Below are positions 9,675 through 20,186 of a stretch of 40,132 nt of DNA, one piece after another. Position numbers and translations under genes: made by a program. The notes under the pieces are model-generated. The model did no database searches, was not told where the DNA came from, and saw only the letters and a program-made list of their open reading frames with translations. This stretch comes from Gammaproteobacteria bacterium (GTDB taxonomy: Bacteria; Pseudomonadota; Gammaproteobacteria; Pseudomonadales; Pseudohongiellaceae), in the NCBI GenBank assembly GCA_019654215.1, contig BPDI01000026.1, positions 1-40,132 of the forward strand, in the 5' to 3' direction. Numbering within the stretch: the first letter of the stretch is position 1; each line of letters opens with the position of its first letter.

Positions 9675-10767
9675 ATGCAAACAGTTAATGTTGATCTCGG
9701 AGATCGGAGCTATCCAATTTTTATTGGAGCGGATCTGCTTAAAGACGATTCGATACTTGCCCCTTATTTGGGCAAGGGCCGTGTTATCGTGGTTACGAAT
9801 GAGGTAGTGGCGCCTCTTTACCTAGAAACTGTTAAGGATTTATTAGGCAAGCAGTTCAGTTCTGTAATAATTCTACCAGACGGTGAAGAGACTAAATCAT
9901 TAGATACGATTGCGGGAATTTACGATCACTTACTCGAAGGAAAATATGATCGAAAAACTGGCTTAGTTGCACTTGGAGGTGGCGTGATTGGAGACATTAC
10001 TGGATTCGCCGCCGCAACTTATCAAAGAGGAATTAATTTCATTCAAATTCCTACAACTCTTCTAGCGCAAGTTGATTCTTCTGTCGGCGGCAAAACGGGA
10101 GTTAATCATGCATTAGGCAAAAACATGATCGGCTCTTTTTATCAGCCTCAATGCGTAATAGCAGATACAGAAGTACTTGGTAGTTTCCGGAGAGGGAAGT
10201 CAAAGCCGGCCTGGCGGAAGTATTGAAATATGGACTCATAAACAACGCTGAGTTCTTTAAATGGCTTGCCGCAAATAGTGAGTCAATTCTGGCATTGGAG
10301 CATGAGCATGTGTCTGAGGTAGTCAGAGTCTGCTGTGAAGCAAAGGCAGCTATTGTGGCCCAAGATGAAAAGGAAGCCGGCGTGAGAGCTCTGTTAAATC
10401 TGGGGCATACCTTTGGCCACGCAATCGAAACAGTGACAGGCTATGGAAACCCTGGCTCCATGGCGAAACCGTGGCTATGGGAATGGTCAGGGCCCGCAGA
10501 TCTTTCCAAACGTCTGGGTTGGTTATCATCAGCAGATGCGCAGCAAATTAGGCAAGTGATTGAGGAGAATTTTGGTATGTCAGTGGAGCCACCTGCCGAT
10601 ATAACAGTAAAACAGTATCTCGACTTAATGTCGTCCGAAAGAAAGCTGAACTGGGCAAGATTCGGTTTGTTCTACTGAAAGCAATTGGTGAAGCGGTGAT
10701 TGAGGGGGATGTTGAGAGTGAGCTACTTGAATCAACATTAACGGCTGGAAGCCAGCTTTGCTTGTGA
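9675..10767 (+). CDS. aroB: 3-dehydroquinate synthase AroB (frameshifted)
   Basis: NAD- and metal-dependent cyclisation of DAHP to 3-dehydroquinate. The N-terminal domain holds DGEETKS and [20 protein letters not shown], then [20 protein letters not shown]. The metal-ligand Glu lies in AEVLKYG, and metal-ligand His residues in HTFGHAIE and, after correction, [11 protein letters not shown]. Breaks occur near 10190, at CCC runs near 10450 and 10493 (removing surplus C restores [18 protein letters not shown]), and near 10650. The end reads [15 protein letters not shown] and stops at TGA 10765-10767, sharing GTGA with the next gene. About 364 codons, normal length. Confidence 0.94.
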
Positions 10768-12220
10768 ATAACTATACTGAATCCCTAAGCCTTACATTCG
10801 ATCCATTTCACCCTTTCTACAAACAGTAAGGAATTCTTTGCTGGCGGCGATCGTCAACTGCTTTTAGACCAATTAATTGAACATTCTAAATATAGTCAAT
10901 CCATTATGACGGTGACGGGTTGTTTGGGCTGCGGAAAACAACCTTGGGGAATATTTTTTGTCAGAGTTTTGGTAATGAAACTGTTTGTGTACTAATACCC
11001 GCCACACTTTTTATGAATAAATCCCAATTTTTAGAGAAATTGGGTGAACAGATTCCGGTTGATTTAAACAAAGAGGAAACCGATTCTGCAGTAGTCAGTA
11101 TTCAAAGATTTGCTGCGCAATTGGATCTCGATGCCAAGTCCTTTTATGATAGTCATCGATGATGCACATGAGCTTGGTAGTGATGTACTAGATCTCGTGA
11201 CTTTCCTTAGGGCGGGCAAAACTTCGGGAAACCATATTCTAATGTTTGGAGAAACCCAACTTAGAATATGTTACGGAGCGCCTTAACTACTGAGATGGAA
11301 CAATCTCTGATTGAATTTGAGATAGCAGAATTGGGAGGAGAGGACACCCTAGGCTATGTTAAGTTCAAACTCGCCGAAGCAGGGTATTCCGGCGAGCTGC
11401 CAATATCAGCAAGCGATCTCGGAAATATTCACAATTCTGCAAATGGGATACCTGGAACTATAAACGCATTGGTTGTAAACGCCTGGAGGAAACAAGCGTA
11501 ACTAGGCCTTCTAGTGATAATTTGCCAAGTTTTTTTACAGTGGAAATCACTACTGGGTGATTGCGGCAACCTTAATCGTTCTATTGGTTTTTACATTCGT
11601 AGTTTTGGATCCTGATCCTCGCATAGAACAACAGCGCTCACTTGCTGCGAGTGAAACCAGTTTTGAAGTTTCTATTAGCGCCCGGCTAATCTTGATCCGA
11701 TTAGGGAAAGGAACAAACCTCTGAGATAGAACCGATGATGGTGGAAGAGGAATCTCCACTCGCTCAGTCTAAAGGAACTGACAACTGAAACAGTGACAGA
11801 TAGCTCTGAAGCATCTAATCTTGAAGAACGGGTTAGCGAACCAAAAATTACCGCAGAATCACTGGGGAAAGTTGAAATTTCAACCACAGAAATCTCAGAG
11901 ATCGACATCAGTGATTTTGAAAAATCTCTTCTGGAATATCCCGGATCTTCATACCCCTTGCAAATAATGGGCTCCCATTCGGAGACGAACGTACAACGAT
12001 TTATTGAAGGGAAAAATTAGTTTCTTCCCAGCGCGGATACTTTGAAACTCGGTTTCAGGAAAAGCCCTGGTTTGTAGTGGTGTTAGGCCAATTTGAAAAC
12101 CATTCAGATGCAACCAAGGCAATAGAAGAGTTGCCTGGGCCCCTGCGATCACTACAGCCTTGGATTCGAAGTATTGCTGATATCCAATCCGATATCCGAG
12201 AACTTAACTCGATAAACTAA
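10764..12220 (+). CDS. DamX-like ATPase/SPOR-domain cell-division protein (frameshifted)
   Basis: The start is taken as GTG 10764, overlapping the aroB stop (GTGA). The first part is an ExeA/DamX-type AAA domain: TFDPFHPFY, AGGDRQLLLDQL, then a P-loop VTGCLGCGKTT in which a missing A breaks the frame (10930s), and a Walker B-like IVIDDAHELG. One membrane helix (WVIAATLIVLLVFTFVV, about 11555-11605), an acidic Ser/Glu-rich linker and a C-terminal SPOR domain follow (YPLQIMGSHSETNVQRFI, then TRFQEKPWFVVVLGQFENH and LRSLQPWIRSIADIQ). It is broken in at least five places. aroK-aroB-damX order is conserved. It probably binds septal peptidoglycan through SPOR. gltBD, usually next in Pseudomonas, is missing. 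Confidence 0.85.
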
Positions 12221-12254
12221 GCTAAAACTTCAACCTCCAAAAAAGCTAGCGCAT

Positions 12255-12282
12255 TTGTGTCAGTCTGTTCCTCGTGTACAAT
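12255..12282 (+). promoter_or_regulatory. Probable sigma-70 promoter of hemE
   Basis: TTGTGT (12255-12260), a 16-base spacer and TACAAT (12277-12282). It lies about 115 bases before the hemE start. A C6-T8 run follows immediately (12286-12300), so spacing and transcription start are uncertain. Confidence 0.45.
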
Positions 12283-12335
12283 TATGCCCCCCTTTTTTTT
12301 GGGTGCTTGTAGATAGCCGGCGGGTGGAAACTGTC

Positions 12336-12361
12336 TTTAGGTATCCTGGGGGACACCTAAA
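12336..12361 (+). promoter_or_regulatory. Hairpin in the hemE leader
   Basis: TTTAGGTATCC (12336-12346) pairs with GGACACCTAAA (12351-12361) over 11 positions with a single A/C mismatch, closed by the loop TGGG. There is no T-run after it, so it is not a normal terminator of damX. It lies between the predicted promoter and hemE and ends 22 bases before the ribosome site, so it could affect hemE expression. No known riboswitch class is recognised. Confidence 0.45.
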
Positions 12362-12397
12362 ACCAATTGCAATCATTTATTAAGGTAGGGAATTCTC

Positions 12398-13459
12398 GTG
12401 TCACTTAAAAATGATCGATTTTTAAAAGCGCTTATGCGAGAACCTGTAGATGTAACTCCGGTTTGGATGATGCGGCAGGCTGGCAGATACCTGCCTGAAT
12501 ATAGAGCCACCCGAAAACAAGCTGGCAACTTCATGAATCTTTGTCAGTCTCCTGAGCTTGCATGCGAAGTTACCCTACAACCCTTACGTCGGTATCCATT
12601 CGATGCGGCAATTCTTTTCTCGGATATTCTTACCATCCCCGATGCTATGGGGCAGGGTCTCTATTTTGAAGAAGGAGAAGGGCCTCGCTTTAGGAAAGTC
12701 ATTCGCAGTGAGGCAGATGTTGAGCAGTTACCGGAAATCAAAACCGAAAACGATTTAACTTATGTCACCGATGCGGTTGCATTGATTAGGCGAGAACTAA
12801 ACGGATCAGTACCATTAATTGGATTTTCTGGAAGTCCGTGGACTCTAGCAACTTATATGATTGAAGGTGGGGGAAGTAAGGATTTCCGAGTTGCTAAAGA
12901 ATTTATGTATAACAATCCTGAAGCGATGCATTTATTGCTCAACAAACTTGCAGATGCTGTGATCGACTACTTGAACTCTCAAATCACGGCTGGTGCCCAG
13001 GCAGTGCAAATCTTCGATACCTGGGGTGGGATTTTAACAACTACGAATTATCTCGATTATTCCTTGGCCTATATGAAGAAAATCGTCTCCAACCTAATAA
13101 ATGAAAATGAAGGCAGACCTGTACCAATAATTTTGTTTACAAAAAATGGTGGCCTCTGGCTAGAGTCGATAGCAGACTCTGGAGCCAACGCAGTCGGATT
13201 GGATTGGACGATAGAAATCGGCAAGGCCAGAGAACGCATAGGCGAACGCTGTGCTTTGCAGGGCAATATGGATCCTTCAATCCTCTATGCTTCGCCTCAA
13301 GCAATTCAAGCCGAGGTCGGGAATATTCTTGCCAGTTTTGGAAATGGTAATGGCCACGTCTTTAATCTGGGCCACGGTATTACCCCAGAGGTAAATCCTG
13401 ACAATGTCAGTGCGTTCGTTGATGCGGTGCATGAACTCTCAGAACAATATCACTCTTGA
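12398..13459 (+). CDS. hemE: Uroporphyrinogen decarboxylase HemE
   Basis: Removes the four acetate carboxyls of uroporphyrinogen III to give coproporphyrinogen III in heme synthesis. The 353-residue product starts at GTG 12398, with ribosome site AGGTAGGG at 12383-12390. Family signatures: [14 protein letters not shown] (23-36) with the substrate arginines, the catalytic Asp76 in [35 protein letters not shown] and [10 protein letters not shown] at the end. Length equals E. coli HemE (354). Frame intact. The last 29 bases overlap folK. Confidence 0.97.
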   Translation: MSLKNDRFLKALMREPVDVTPVWMMRQAGRYLPEYRATRKQAGNFMNLCQSPELACEVTLQPLRRYPFDAAILFSDILTIPDAMGQGLYFEEGEGPRFRKVIRSEADVEQLPEIKTENDLTYVTDAVALIRRELNGSVPLIGFSGSPWTLATYMIEGGGSKDFRVAKEFMYNNPEAMHLLLNKLADAVIDYLNSQITAGAQAVQIFDTWGGILTTTNYLDYSLAYMKKIVSNLINENEGRPVPIILFTKNGGLWLESIADSGANAVGLDWTIEIGKARERIGERCALQGNMDPSILYASPQAIQAEVGNILASFGNGNGHVFNLGHGITPEVNPDNVSAFVDAVHELSEQYHS

Positions 13460-13978
13460 GTCTAAAGATTCGATAACTGCACTGATCTCTCTCGGTGCTA
13501 ATTTGCCTTCCAGATTCGGCACGCCAGTACAAACTCTATCTGCCGCTATAACAAGGATCGCAGGCTTTGGTAATGGAAAATTATTTGCCTCTTCCTTTTA
13601 TCAGACTGAAGCAGTTGATTGCCAGCCTGAAACTCCCGATTTCATCAATGCTGTTGTGGCGGTTCCACTGCCGAAGTCGATTACGGCAAGTGAGTTGCTT
13701 GATTTCCTGCAGGAGCTGGAAAAAGAATTCGGCCGCTCACATGACGTAGTAAAAAACTCACCCCGCAACCTGGATCTTGATGTTCTTTACTTTGGTAATC
13801 AGCTGTTTACCTCACCCCAAAACTGGAAATTCCCCATCCGAGGGCTGCACAGCGGCGTTTTGTTATAGAGCCATTGACGGAAATAGCACCGAATTTGATG
13901 CTTCCTGGTCAATCTGTGTCGGTGCAGGCGCTCTTGGAAAATCTACCTATATGCCCTAAGGTGACTAAACTCCGCTGA
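13431..13978 (+). CDS. folK: FolK, hydroxymethyl-dihydropterin pyrophosphokinase (one frameshift)
   Basis: Transfers pyrophosphate from ATP to 6-hydroxymethyl-7,8-dihydropterin, the step before FolP. Visible blocks: [40 protein letters not shown] and [13 protein letters not shown], which holds the two Mg-binding Asp. After a break near 13845 the expected [24 protein letters not shown] tail appears in a neighbouring frame and ends at TGA 13976-13978. ATG 13431 lies inside the 3' end of hemE (29-base overlap); an in-frame GTG at 13404 is the alternative start. Having it follow hemE is unusual, since folK usually sits with pcnB or folB. The overlap suggests co-transcription. Confidence 0.88.
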
Positions 13979-14284
13979 TCACGACTTATCTTATTAAATA
14001 GACGGTAAATGCTTGCATTGGATGTACATCCCGAATAGCTCTAACTACCATGCCCCTAGTGCCTAGAAGCTAGAGAAATAGGGCGAATGGGCTTATGAAA
14101 TAGTTATCAATCGGTCAATGATAGTGGTAAGCTCTGAGGGTTGTTCGGTGCGTGCTTGATGGCAAATTTTACTGCCTACAACAGAGCTGTTGAGGGTCTA
14201 CTGGCTACTGAATGAAGTCGCCAGGGAACCGTGAGAGATAAACTCTCGATGCGTTAAAAAGAGAAAAGAAAGAAACCGCCCTAC
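13979..14284. other. Non-coding leader region before the TonB-receptor gene
   Basis: There is no gene in these 306 bases. A small hairpin, GAGAG (14233-14237) and CTCTC (14243-14247), precedes an A/G-rich run and the receptor start. The segment GCCAGGGAACC at 14219-14229 resembles a cobalamin-riboswitch B12 box, but the rest of that aptamer is not recognisable. Confidence 0.35.
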
Positions 14285-15292
14285 ATGAACCGCGTAAATT
14301 CAACACTAGCGATCGTGACACTTGCAGCCTTTGGTTGGCAGGGACAGCTTGTATTCGCTCAGCAAGATGACGCCGACAATTCCTTTACAGCAGATTCCGA
14401 TACTTTTGCCAGCTTCCGCATTGCACCCACTTCTGTTCTGAGTGAAGCGGCTGCACCACTGTTTGAAATTCAGCGCAATTTGGAAGCGAGAGATATTCAA
14501 GGACACGTGGTTGAGGATGCCTTGAATTTTAATCTCGGTCTGGAGATTACTCCTATCGAGGGTCTCAACATACGTGCTGATGCTTGGCAACAAGAAATCA
14601 ATGAAGTACCAGGTAATACCACGCGGGATCCAGAAAGTAATCTACCTCAGCTCTATATCGAAGATTCGGCGATCAATGAATTCAACATTGAAAATCCATT
14701 TATTGGGTCGAACCTGAAAAGCAGCGGTTTTGATATTGGCGCTTCTTATGTTTGGGATACTAATCGCTTCGGCCAATTCACGTTGAGCACTAAAACAACT
14801 TATGTTCAGGACTTCCAAAACAACGATTCGCTTCTTGAGTTAATAAACATTGAGCTGGGGGATCCTGCAGATCGAGTTGTTAGTCCAGAATTGCAAAGCA
14901 GCTTGATGTTGACTTGGGAGTTTGGCAATCACACAGCAACTGCGATTACTAATTACTTTGATTCATTTAAAGATATTAGCGAATTAGACTTAGATGAAAT
15001 AAATGCCTTAGTAGACGATATAATTACAGTTGATCTTCAATACGGTTATAGCGTTGAAACTGGAAACAATGATCGCGCTATCATCTCATTCGGAATTCGC
15101 AATATATTCAACGAGAGAACTGCGCAGATTCTCAATTCGAATACTCGCATACTCGATCAAAATGGCCGTGTAGCTACGGTTCCATCAAGTACCAATTCTA
15201 GAGTTCTATACTTTTTCGTTTTAATGCGTTTGGGGTCGACGTCAATGCAACATCCTTTTCGACAGATAAAAAACTCGAAATTCCGGAGTTAA
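14285..15292 (+). CDS. TonB-dependent receptor missing plug and first half of the barrel
   Basis: A signal peptide (MNRVNSTLAIVTLAAFGWQG to about residue 26, cleaved near VFAQ) is followed after a short acidic stretch by SFRIAPTSVLSEA, which resembles the FRAPS-type block found midway in TonB receptors. Then come outer-membrane barrel strands: NFNLGLEITPIEGLNIRADAW, GFDIGASYVWDTNRFGQFTL, SSLMLTWEFGNHTATAITNYF and FGIRNIFNERTAQILNSN. There is no TonB box and no plug domain, so about 400-500 residues seem deleted in frame. The true end is probably VLYFSF followed by TAA at 15222-15224, a typical outer-membrane C-terminal Phe; an extra T in a T5 run carries the raw frame to 15292. Substrate unknown. 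Probably non-functional as a transporter. Confidence 0.75.
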   Translation: MNRVNSTLAIVTLAAFGWQGQLVFAQQDDADNSFTADSDTFASFRIAPTSVLSEAAAPLFEIQRNLEARDIQGHVVEDALNFNLGLEITPIEGLNIRADAWQQEINEVPGNTTRDPESNLPQLYIEDSAINEFNIENPFIGSNLKSSGFDIGASYVWDTNRFGQFTLSTKTTYVQDFQNNDSLLELINIELGDPADRVVSPELQSSLMLTWEFGNHTATAITNYFDSFKDISELDLDEINALVDDIITVDLQYGYSVETGNNDRAIISFGIRNIFNERTAQILNSNTRILDQNGRVATVPSSTNSRVLYFFVLMRLGSTSMQHPFRQIKNSKFRS

Positions 15293-15445
15293 GGGTTGCT
15301 CTAAGTACTTCGCTTGGGGCCGTCTACCTAAAACGTATGTAGTAATTCAGATGCTAAGGATTTCCAGTCAGGAGTTCCGGACGCGGCGACCTTCACTTAT
15401 AATTGCGGCTGATTTTTTCACCAGTGAGAATTTGGGGGCTGGTAT

Positions 15446-17247
15446 ATGGGAGCCTATCGCGCACCTTTAAGGGATATTAATTTTCTTCTGCAAAACGTTT
15501 TCGAAGCTGAGAAAGTTTTCGCTGCGATGCCAGAAACAAAAGAAATAACAGACGATCTAATCTCCGCAATATTAGATGAGGGTGGAAAGATCGCGGAGCA
15601 ACTGCTATCACCTATTAATCAGTCGGGTGATCGTGAATCTTGTCATTTTGAGAACGGAAAGTAAACACCCCAAAAGGATTAAAGAGGCTTATGAAGCCTA
15701 CGCTGAAGGCGGATGGCCCGTCTAACGGGAAACGTTAACTATGGCGGCCAGGGAATGCCAAAAGTACTTTCAGCAATGATTGAAGAAATGTTTTTTGGCG
15801 CAAATTCTTCTTTTTTCCTTTATACGATTTTAACCACTGGTGCCACCTTGACCATAAGCCAGCATGCTAGTGAAGATCTAAAGCAAACTTTCCTTCCTAA
15901 CATGTATGCTGGAATTTGGGCAGGTACCATGTGTTAACTGAACCACACGCCGGAACTGATCTGGGAATAATAAATAGCAAAGCCATACCGAATGCCGAGG
16001 GTAGTTACGATGTAACTGGCACTAAGATATTTATTACAGCGGGAGATCACGATCTTACGGGCAATATCATTCATTTGGTTTTGGCGAACCCGCCGGGCGC
16101 ACCAGCAGGTCCGAGAGGAATCTCACTTTTTCCCGGTTCCAAAGTTTTTTTGGGAAATGGCGATGGATCAGTTTTGGGGATGACAACGGTGTTGTTACAG
16201 GTTCGATTGAAAACAAGATGGGAATTAAAGCATCAGCGACTTGTGTGTTGAACTTCGAAAACTCAAAAGGATTCCTAGTTGGAGAACTAAACAACGGGCT
16301 TTCGAATTTGTTTACCATGATGAACTATGAACGCCTTTCCATGGGGTTTTCAGGGCAATGGGCTTGCCGAGAGCTCATACCAACTCGCTTCTGAGTATGC
16401 TAAAGAAAGACTCCAAGGCCGAGCTGCATCCGGCCCGAAACTAACAGACAAAGCTGCGGATTTCCCAAACCTGGTTCATGCCGATGTAAGACGAATGTTG
16501 CTAACCATGCGAGCTAATACTATCGCTGGCAGAGCGCTTTCCCTTTATTCAGCCTTTCAGCTAGATATTGCCCGCTTCCATCCGGATCAAGCTGAGAGAA
16601 TACGAGCCGATCAATTAGTGTCACTATTAGTTTTCCCGGGACAAAAAGCTTATTGCACGGACCGCGGATTTGAATCTTGTGTGCTTGGTCAACAGGTTTT
16701 AGGCGGGCATGGCTATATTGCCGAATGGGGATTGGAACAGAATGTGCGTGACGCTCGCATTTCTCAAATCTATGAAGGAGCAAATGGTATTCAGGCACTC
16801 GATCTTATGGGTAGAAAAACAGTTCGAAACAATGGCAAATTATTAGGAATCTTATTTAAAGAAATGGAAGGCTTTATTGCGTCCAACAAAGATATTGAAG
16901 CATTAGCTGAAGGATTAACAAAGCTTGAGTCCCTGATGGGTGAGTTAAAACAAGCAACCAATACCGTTATCGAGAATGCAAAGGATAATCCCGATGAAAT
17001 AGGAGCTGCTTCCTATCCCTATATGGAGCTTATGGGTCTAACTTTATTTTGTTTTATGTGGCAGCGTATTTTTGCCTCAGTGCATTTGGTGAAAGCTAAC
17101 AATGACAGTAGTGAGAACTATCTCAATGGATTGTTAGGAAGTGGTGAGTTTTTTATGAATCGGCTTCTGCCTAAATCTAAAACTCTATTAGAGGAAATAG
17201 AGGCAGGATCCAAATCACTAATGGCGATTCCTGCTGATCAATTTTAA
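15446..17247 (+). CDS. Acyl-CoA dehydrogenase of the DmdC-like family (frameshifted)
   Basis: FAD enzyme oxidising an acyl-CoA to the enoyl-CoA. The fused translation begins [20 protein letters not shown] (the extra N-terminal domain of this subfamily) and continues [77 protein letters not shown], [45 protein letters not shown] and [17 protein letters not shown] (catalytic Glu in YEGANG). A C-terminal four-helix extension follows. The 600-codon span is the size of long-chain/3-methylmercaptopropionyl-CoA dehydrogenases (about 590-600), not of classic 380-residue ACADs. Breaks occur near 15640-15700, 15930, 16130-16250 and 16325. Substrate cannot be told from sequence; with no other dmd gene here, fatty-acid oxidation is as likely as DMSP use. 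Confidence 0.88.
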
Positions 17248-17274
17248 TCCGAGATTAAAATATAGAATAAAGAG

Positions 17275-17308
17275 ATGTGGATTGAAGTCTAAATGACCCA
17301 ATCCACAT
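17275..17308. terminator. Shared hairpin between convergent genes
   Basis: ATGTGGATTG (17275-17284) and CAATCCACAT (17299-17308) form a perfect 10-bp stem with a 14-base loop. It lies between the acyl-CoA dehydrogenase stop (plus) and the stop of the anti-sigma relic (minus), so it probably served both. There is no strong T-run on the plus side; the minus side is T-rich but interrupted. Confidence 0.5.
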
Positions 17309-17595
17309 TATCTAAGAATAGTTTTTGTAGGGAGGTTGAGATTTTCATTTTCTTCCCAGACCAAAATCATATTGCCTTCGCTCATCGGAACTAAACGCCG
17401 TTAAATCGATCATTTCTGAATCTATAATCACCACTCGCAGCGATATTGTTAATTACAAATACGCTAACTGCGCACCGACTACCTTGCACAATAAAATGCG
17501 CACTATCAAATACTGAGAAGATTTCACAAGGCTTGGCCACTTGAATTGGCATATTATTCTTAAAGTCATTGCTGATTATTTGAGTACAGGCATTT
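17308..17595 (-). pseudogene. Relic of an anti-sigma factor C-terminal half
   Basis: Reading the minus strand from 17595 gives LANACTQIISNDFKNNMPIQ, then VAKPCEIFSVFDSAHFIVQG, SRCAVSVFVINN, RFRNDRFNGV and, after a frame change near 17392, PMSEGNMILVWEENENL ending at 17308. The layout (a Cys in the VAKPCEI block, a HFIVQG strand, a run of small strands, a GVxxP block and a final ILVW-type strand) resembles the periplasmic domain of DUF3379-like anti-sigma proteins as I remember them. The zinc-finger N-terminus and membrane helix are missing. It follows the sigma relic on the same strand, the normal sigma/anti-sigma order. Assignment is moderately secure. Confidence 0.5.
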
Positions 17596-17596
17596 G

Positions 17597-17755
17597 CTAA
17601 TCACTGAGGAAGATTTCCTGAACCAGGTCTTCTGCAAGGGGTTGGCTCTTAAACAACCAATACGCAAAGCGGTAAACGTCTTGCTAAAGCACCTCAACCA
17701 GCGACTCTTCGCAGTGATCATTTGTACTACAGTATATGACCGGGCTATCGCTCAT
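17597..17755 (-). pseudogene. Relic of an ECF sigma factor N-terminus
   Basis: From ATG 17755 the minus strand reads MSDSPVIYCSTNDHCEESLV, EVL, a TAG stop at codon 24, then QDVYRFAYWLFKSQPLAEDL and VQEIFLSD before a second stop at 17597. The stretch YRFAYWLFKSQPLAEDLVQE is a clear sigma-70 region 2 signature of ECF sigma factors (typically a VYRFAxWL / AEDLVQETFL pattern). Regions 2.3 to 4 are gone. The sequence joins directly to the anti-sigma relic, as if one deletion removed the sigma 3' half and the anti-sigma 5' half. Not functional. Confidence 0.72.
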
Positions 17756-18800
<1,045 letters not shown>

Positions 18801-18879
18801 ATCAGCCTGAGTCGAAAATTATTTAGATTTGCGCAAAGCATTCGTGGACAAGTGAGAGCTAATTTTCATAAAATACCAG

Positions 18880-18965
18880 CTCAGTATGTTGAATGCTGAG
18901 ACACAAGAATTTTGTAGAATTTGCAACAAAAGCGGAGTGAAGATTTCTTCATTCCGCTTTTTTTT
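18880..18965 (+). terminator. Hairpin pair with intrinsic terminator between dapB and carA
   Basis: The first hairpin is at 18880-18900 (CTCAGTAT with GTGCTGAG-like pairing, loop GTTGA). The second is a textbook rho-independent terminator: AAAAGCGGAGTGAAG (18928-18942) pairs with CTTCATTCCGCTTTT (18947-18961), 15 bp with one G-T pair and the loop ATTT, running into eight T (18958-18965). It stops dapB transcription or, if a promoter lies between dapB and 18880, could be an attenuator of carAB. Confidence 0.85.
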
Positions 18966-19008
18966 GATGCGCTCAGAAAGGTAAACAGTAGGAGAGAAAG
19001 GAGAGAAA

Positions 19009-20184
19009 GTGGCCGGATTAGCAGTACTGGCATTGGCAGATGGCAGTATATTTAAAGGTACTGCGATTGGAGCTGAAGGTAGTTCCACTGGGGAAGTTGT
19101 TTTTAATACGTCCATGACGGGCTATCAGGAAATTCTTACCGATCCATCTTATGCACAGCAAATAGTTACCTTTACGTATCCACATATAGGGAATACCGGA
19201 ACCAATGAGGAAGACAATGAGTCTGATAAGGTTTGGGCCTCCGGATTAGTAATCCGAGATTTACCTCTTCTTGCCAGTAGCTGGCGCAATCAGCAAACTC
19301 TCGATGATTTTCTAAAACAGAGAAAAGTCGTTGCAATTGCCGAACTCGATACGCGACGTCTTACCCGGGTTTTAAGAGACAAAGGGCCGCTGAATGGATG
19401 TTTGCTTTCAGGAGCTGCCTTAGAAGAAGGCGGCAAAGAAAAAGCCATAGAATTGGCGCAGCAGTTTCCCGGTCTCTCAGGCATGGATTTAGCCAAAATT
19501 GTCAGTGTTGATCGGACTTATTCATGGGAAGAAAGCGTTTGGGATATAAGAGAAGGGTATCTTCCTCCTGCCGAGCCTCGATTTAATGTAGTGGCCTACG
19601 ATTTTGGCGTGAAGCGCAATATTTTGCGTATGCTTGCCGCTAGAGGTTGCAAAATAACAGTTGTCCCTGCTGAAACCCCCGCCGCTGATGTATTAGCTAT
19701 GAAACCCGATGGTATTTTTCTTTCTAATGGGCCTGGCGATCCCGAGCCTTGTGACTACGCCATCATGGCAATTAAAGAATTCTTAGATCAGTCAATTCCA
19801 TTATTCGGCATTTGTTTGGGCTGCCAACTTTTAGCCCTCGCCTGCGGAGCAAACACAATCAAAATGCAACTCGGACATCATGGTGCAAACCATCCGGTGC
19901 AGAATCTTAGAGATGGCACTGTTTTGATAACTAGTCAAAACCACGGTTTTGCAGTTGATGGAGATACGCTTCCTAACAAATTGGAAGTTACCCATAAATC
20001 TCTCTTCGATGGTTCGCTGCAAGGAATTGAACGCACCGATAAACCAGCGTTTGGCTTTCAAGGACATCCCGAAGCCAGCCCAGGCCCCCACGATGTAGCA
20101 CCATTGTTTGATCACTTTATTAAAATCATGGAAAGCCATTCAAATTCTGCCAGTATCACAGAGCAAGTCGCCGCGAGTAGTTAA
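19009..20184 (+). CDS. carA: Carbamoyl-phosphate synthase small (glutaminase) subunit
   Basis: Hydrolyses glutamine and passes ammonia to CarB for arginine and pyrimidine synthesis. The 391-residue product from GTG 19009 (ribosome site GGAGAGAAAGGAG) aligns along its length with E. coli CarA. It has [50 protein letters not shown], the nucleophile Cys in FGICLG, and the His/Glu pair in [13 protein letters not shown]. One oddity is GICLGCQLL where almost all CarA have GICLGHQLL: a Cys stands for the His before the conserved Gln. Frame intact; carB starts three bases after the stop. Confidence 0.97.
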   Translation: MAGLAVLALADGSIFKGTAIGAEGSSTGEVVFNTSMTGYQEILTDPSYAQQIVTFTYPHIGNTGTNEEDNESDKVWASGLVIRDLPLLASSWRNQQTLDDFLKQRKVVAIAELDTRRLTRVLRDKGPLNGCLLSGAALEEGGKEKAIELAQQFPGLSGMDLAKIVSVDRTYSWEESVWDIREGYLPPAEPRFNVVAYDFGVKRNILRMLAARGCKITVVPAETPAADVLAMKPDGIFLSNGPGDPEPCDYAIMAIKEFLDQSIPLFGICLGCQLLALACGANTIKMQLGHHGANHPVQNLRDGTVLITSQNHGFAVDGDTLPNKLEVTHKSLFDGSLQGIERTDKPAFGFQGHPEASPGPHDVAPLFDHFIKIMESHSNSASITEQVAASS

Positions 20185-20186
20185 GT

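Noticed and set aside
14140..14284. Cobalamin riboswitch before the TonB-receptor gene
   Set aside because: GCCAGGGAACC resembles the B12 box and CTACTG the upstream core, but the conserved GGGAA/GGTG elements and the closing helices cannot be identified. A covariance-model search would decide.
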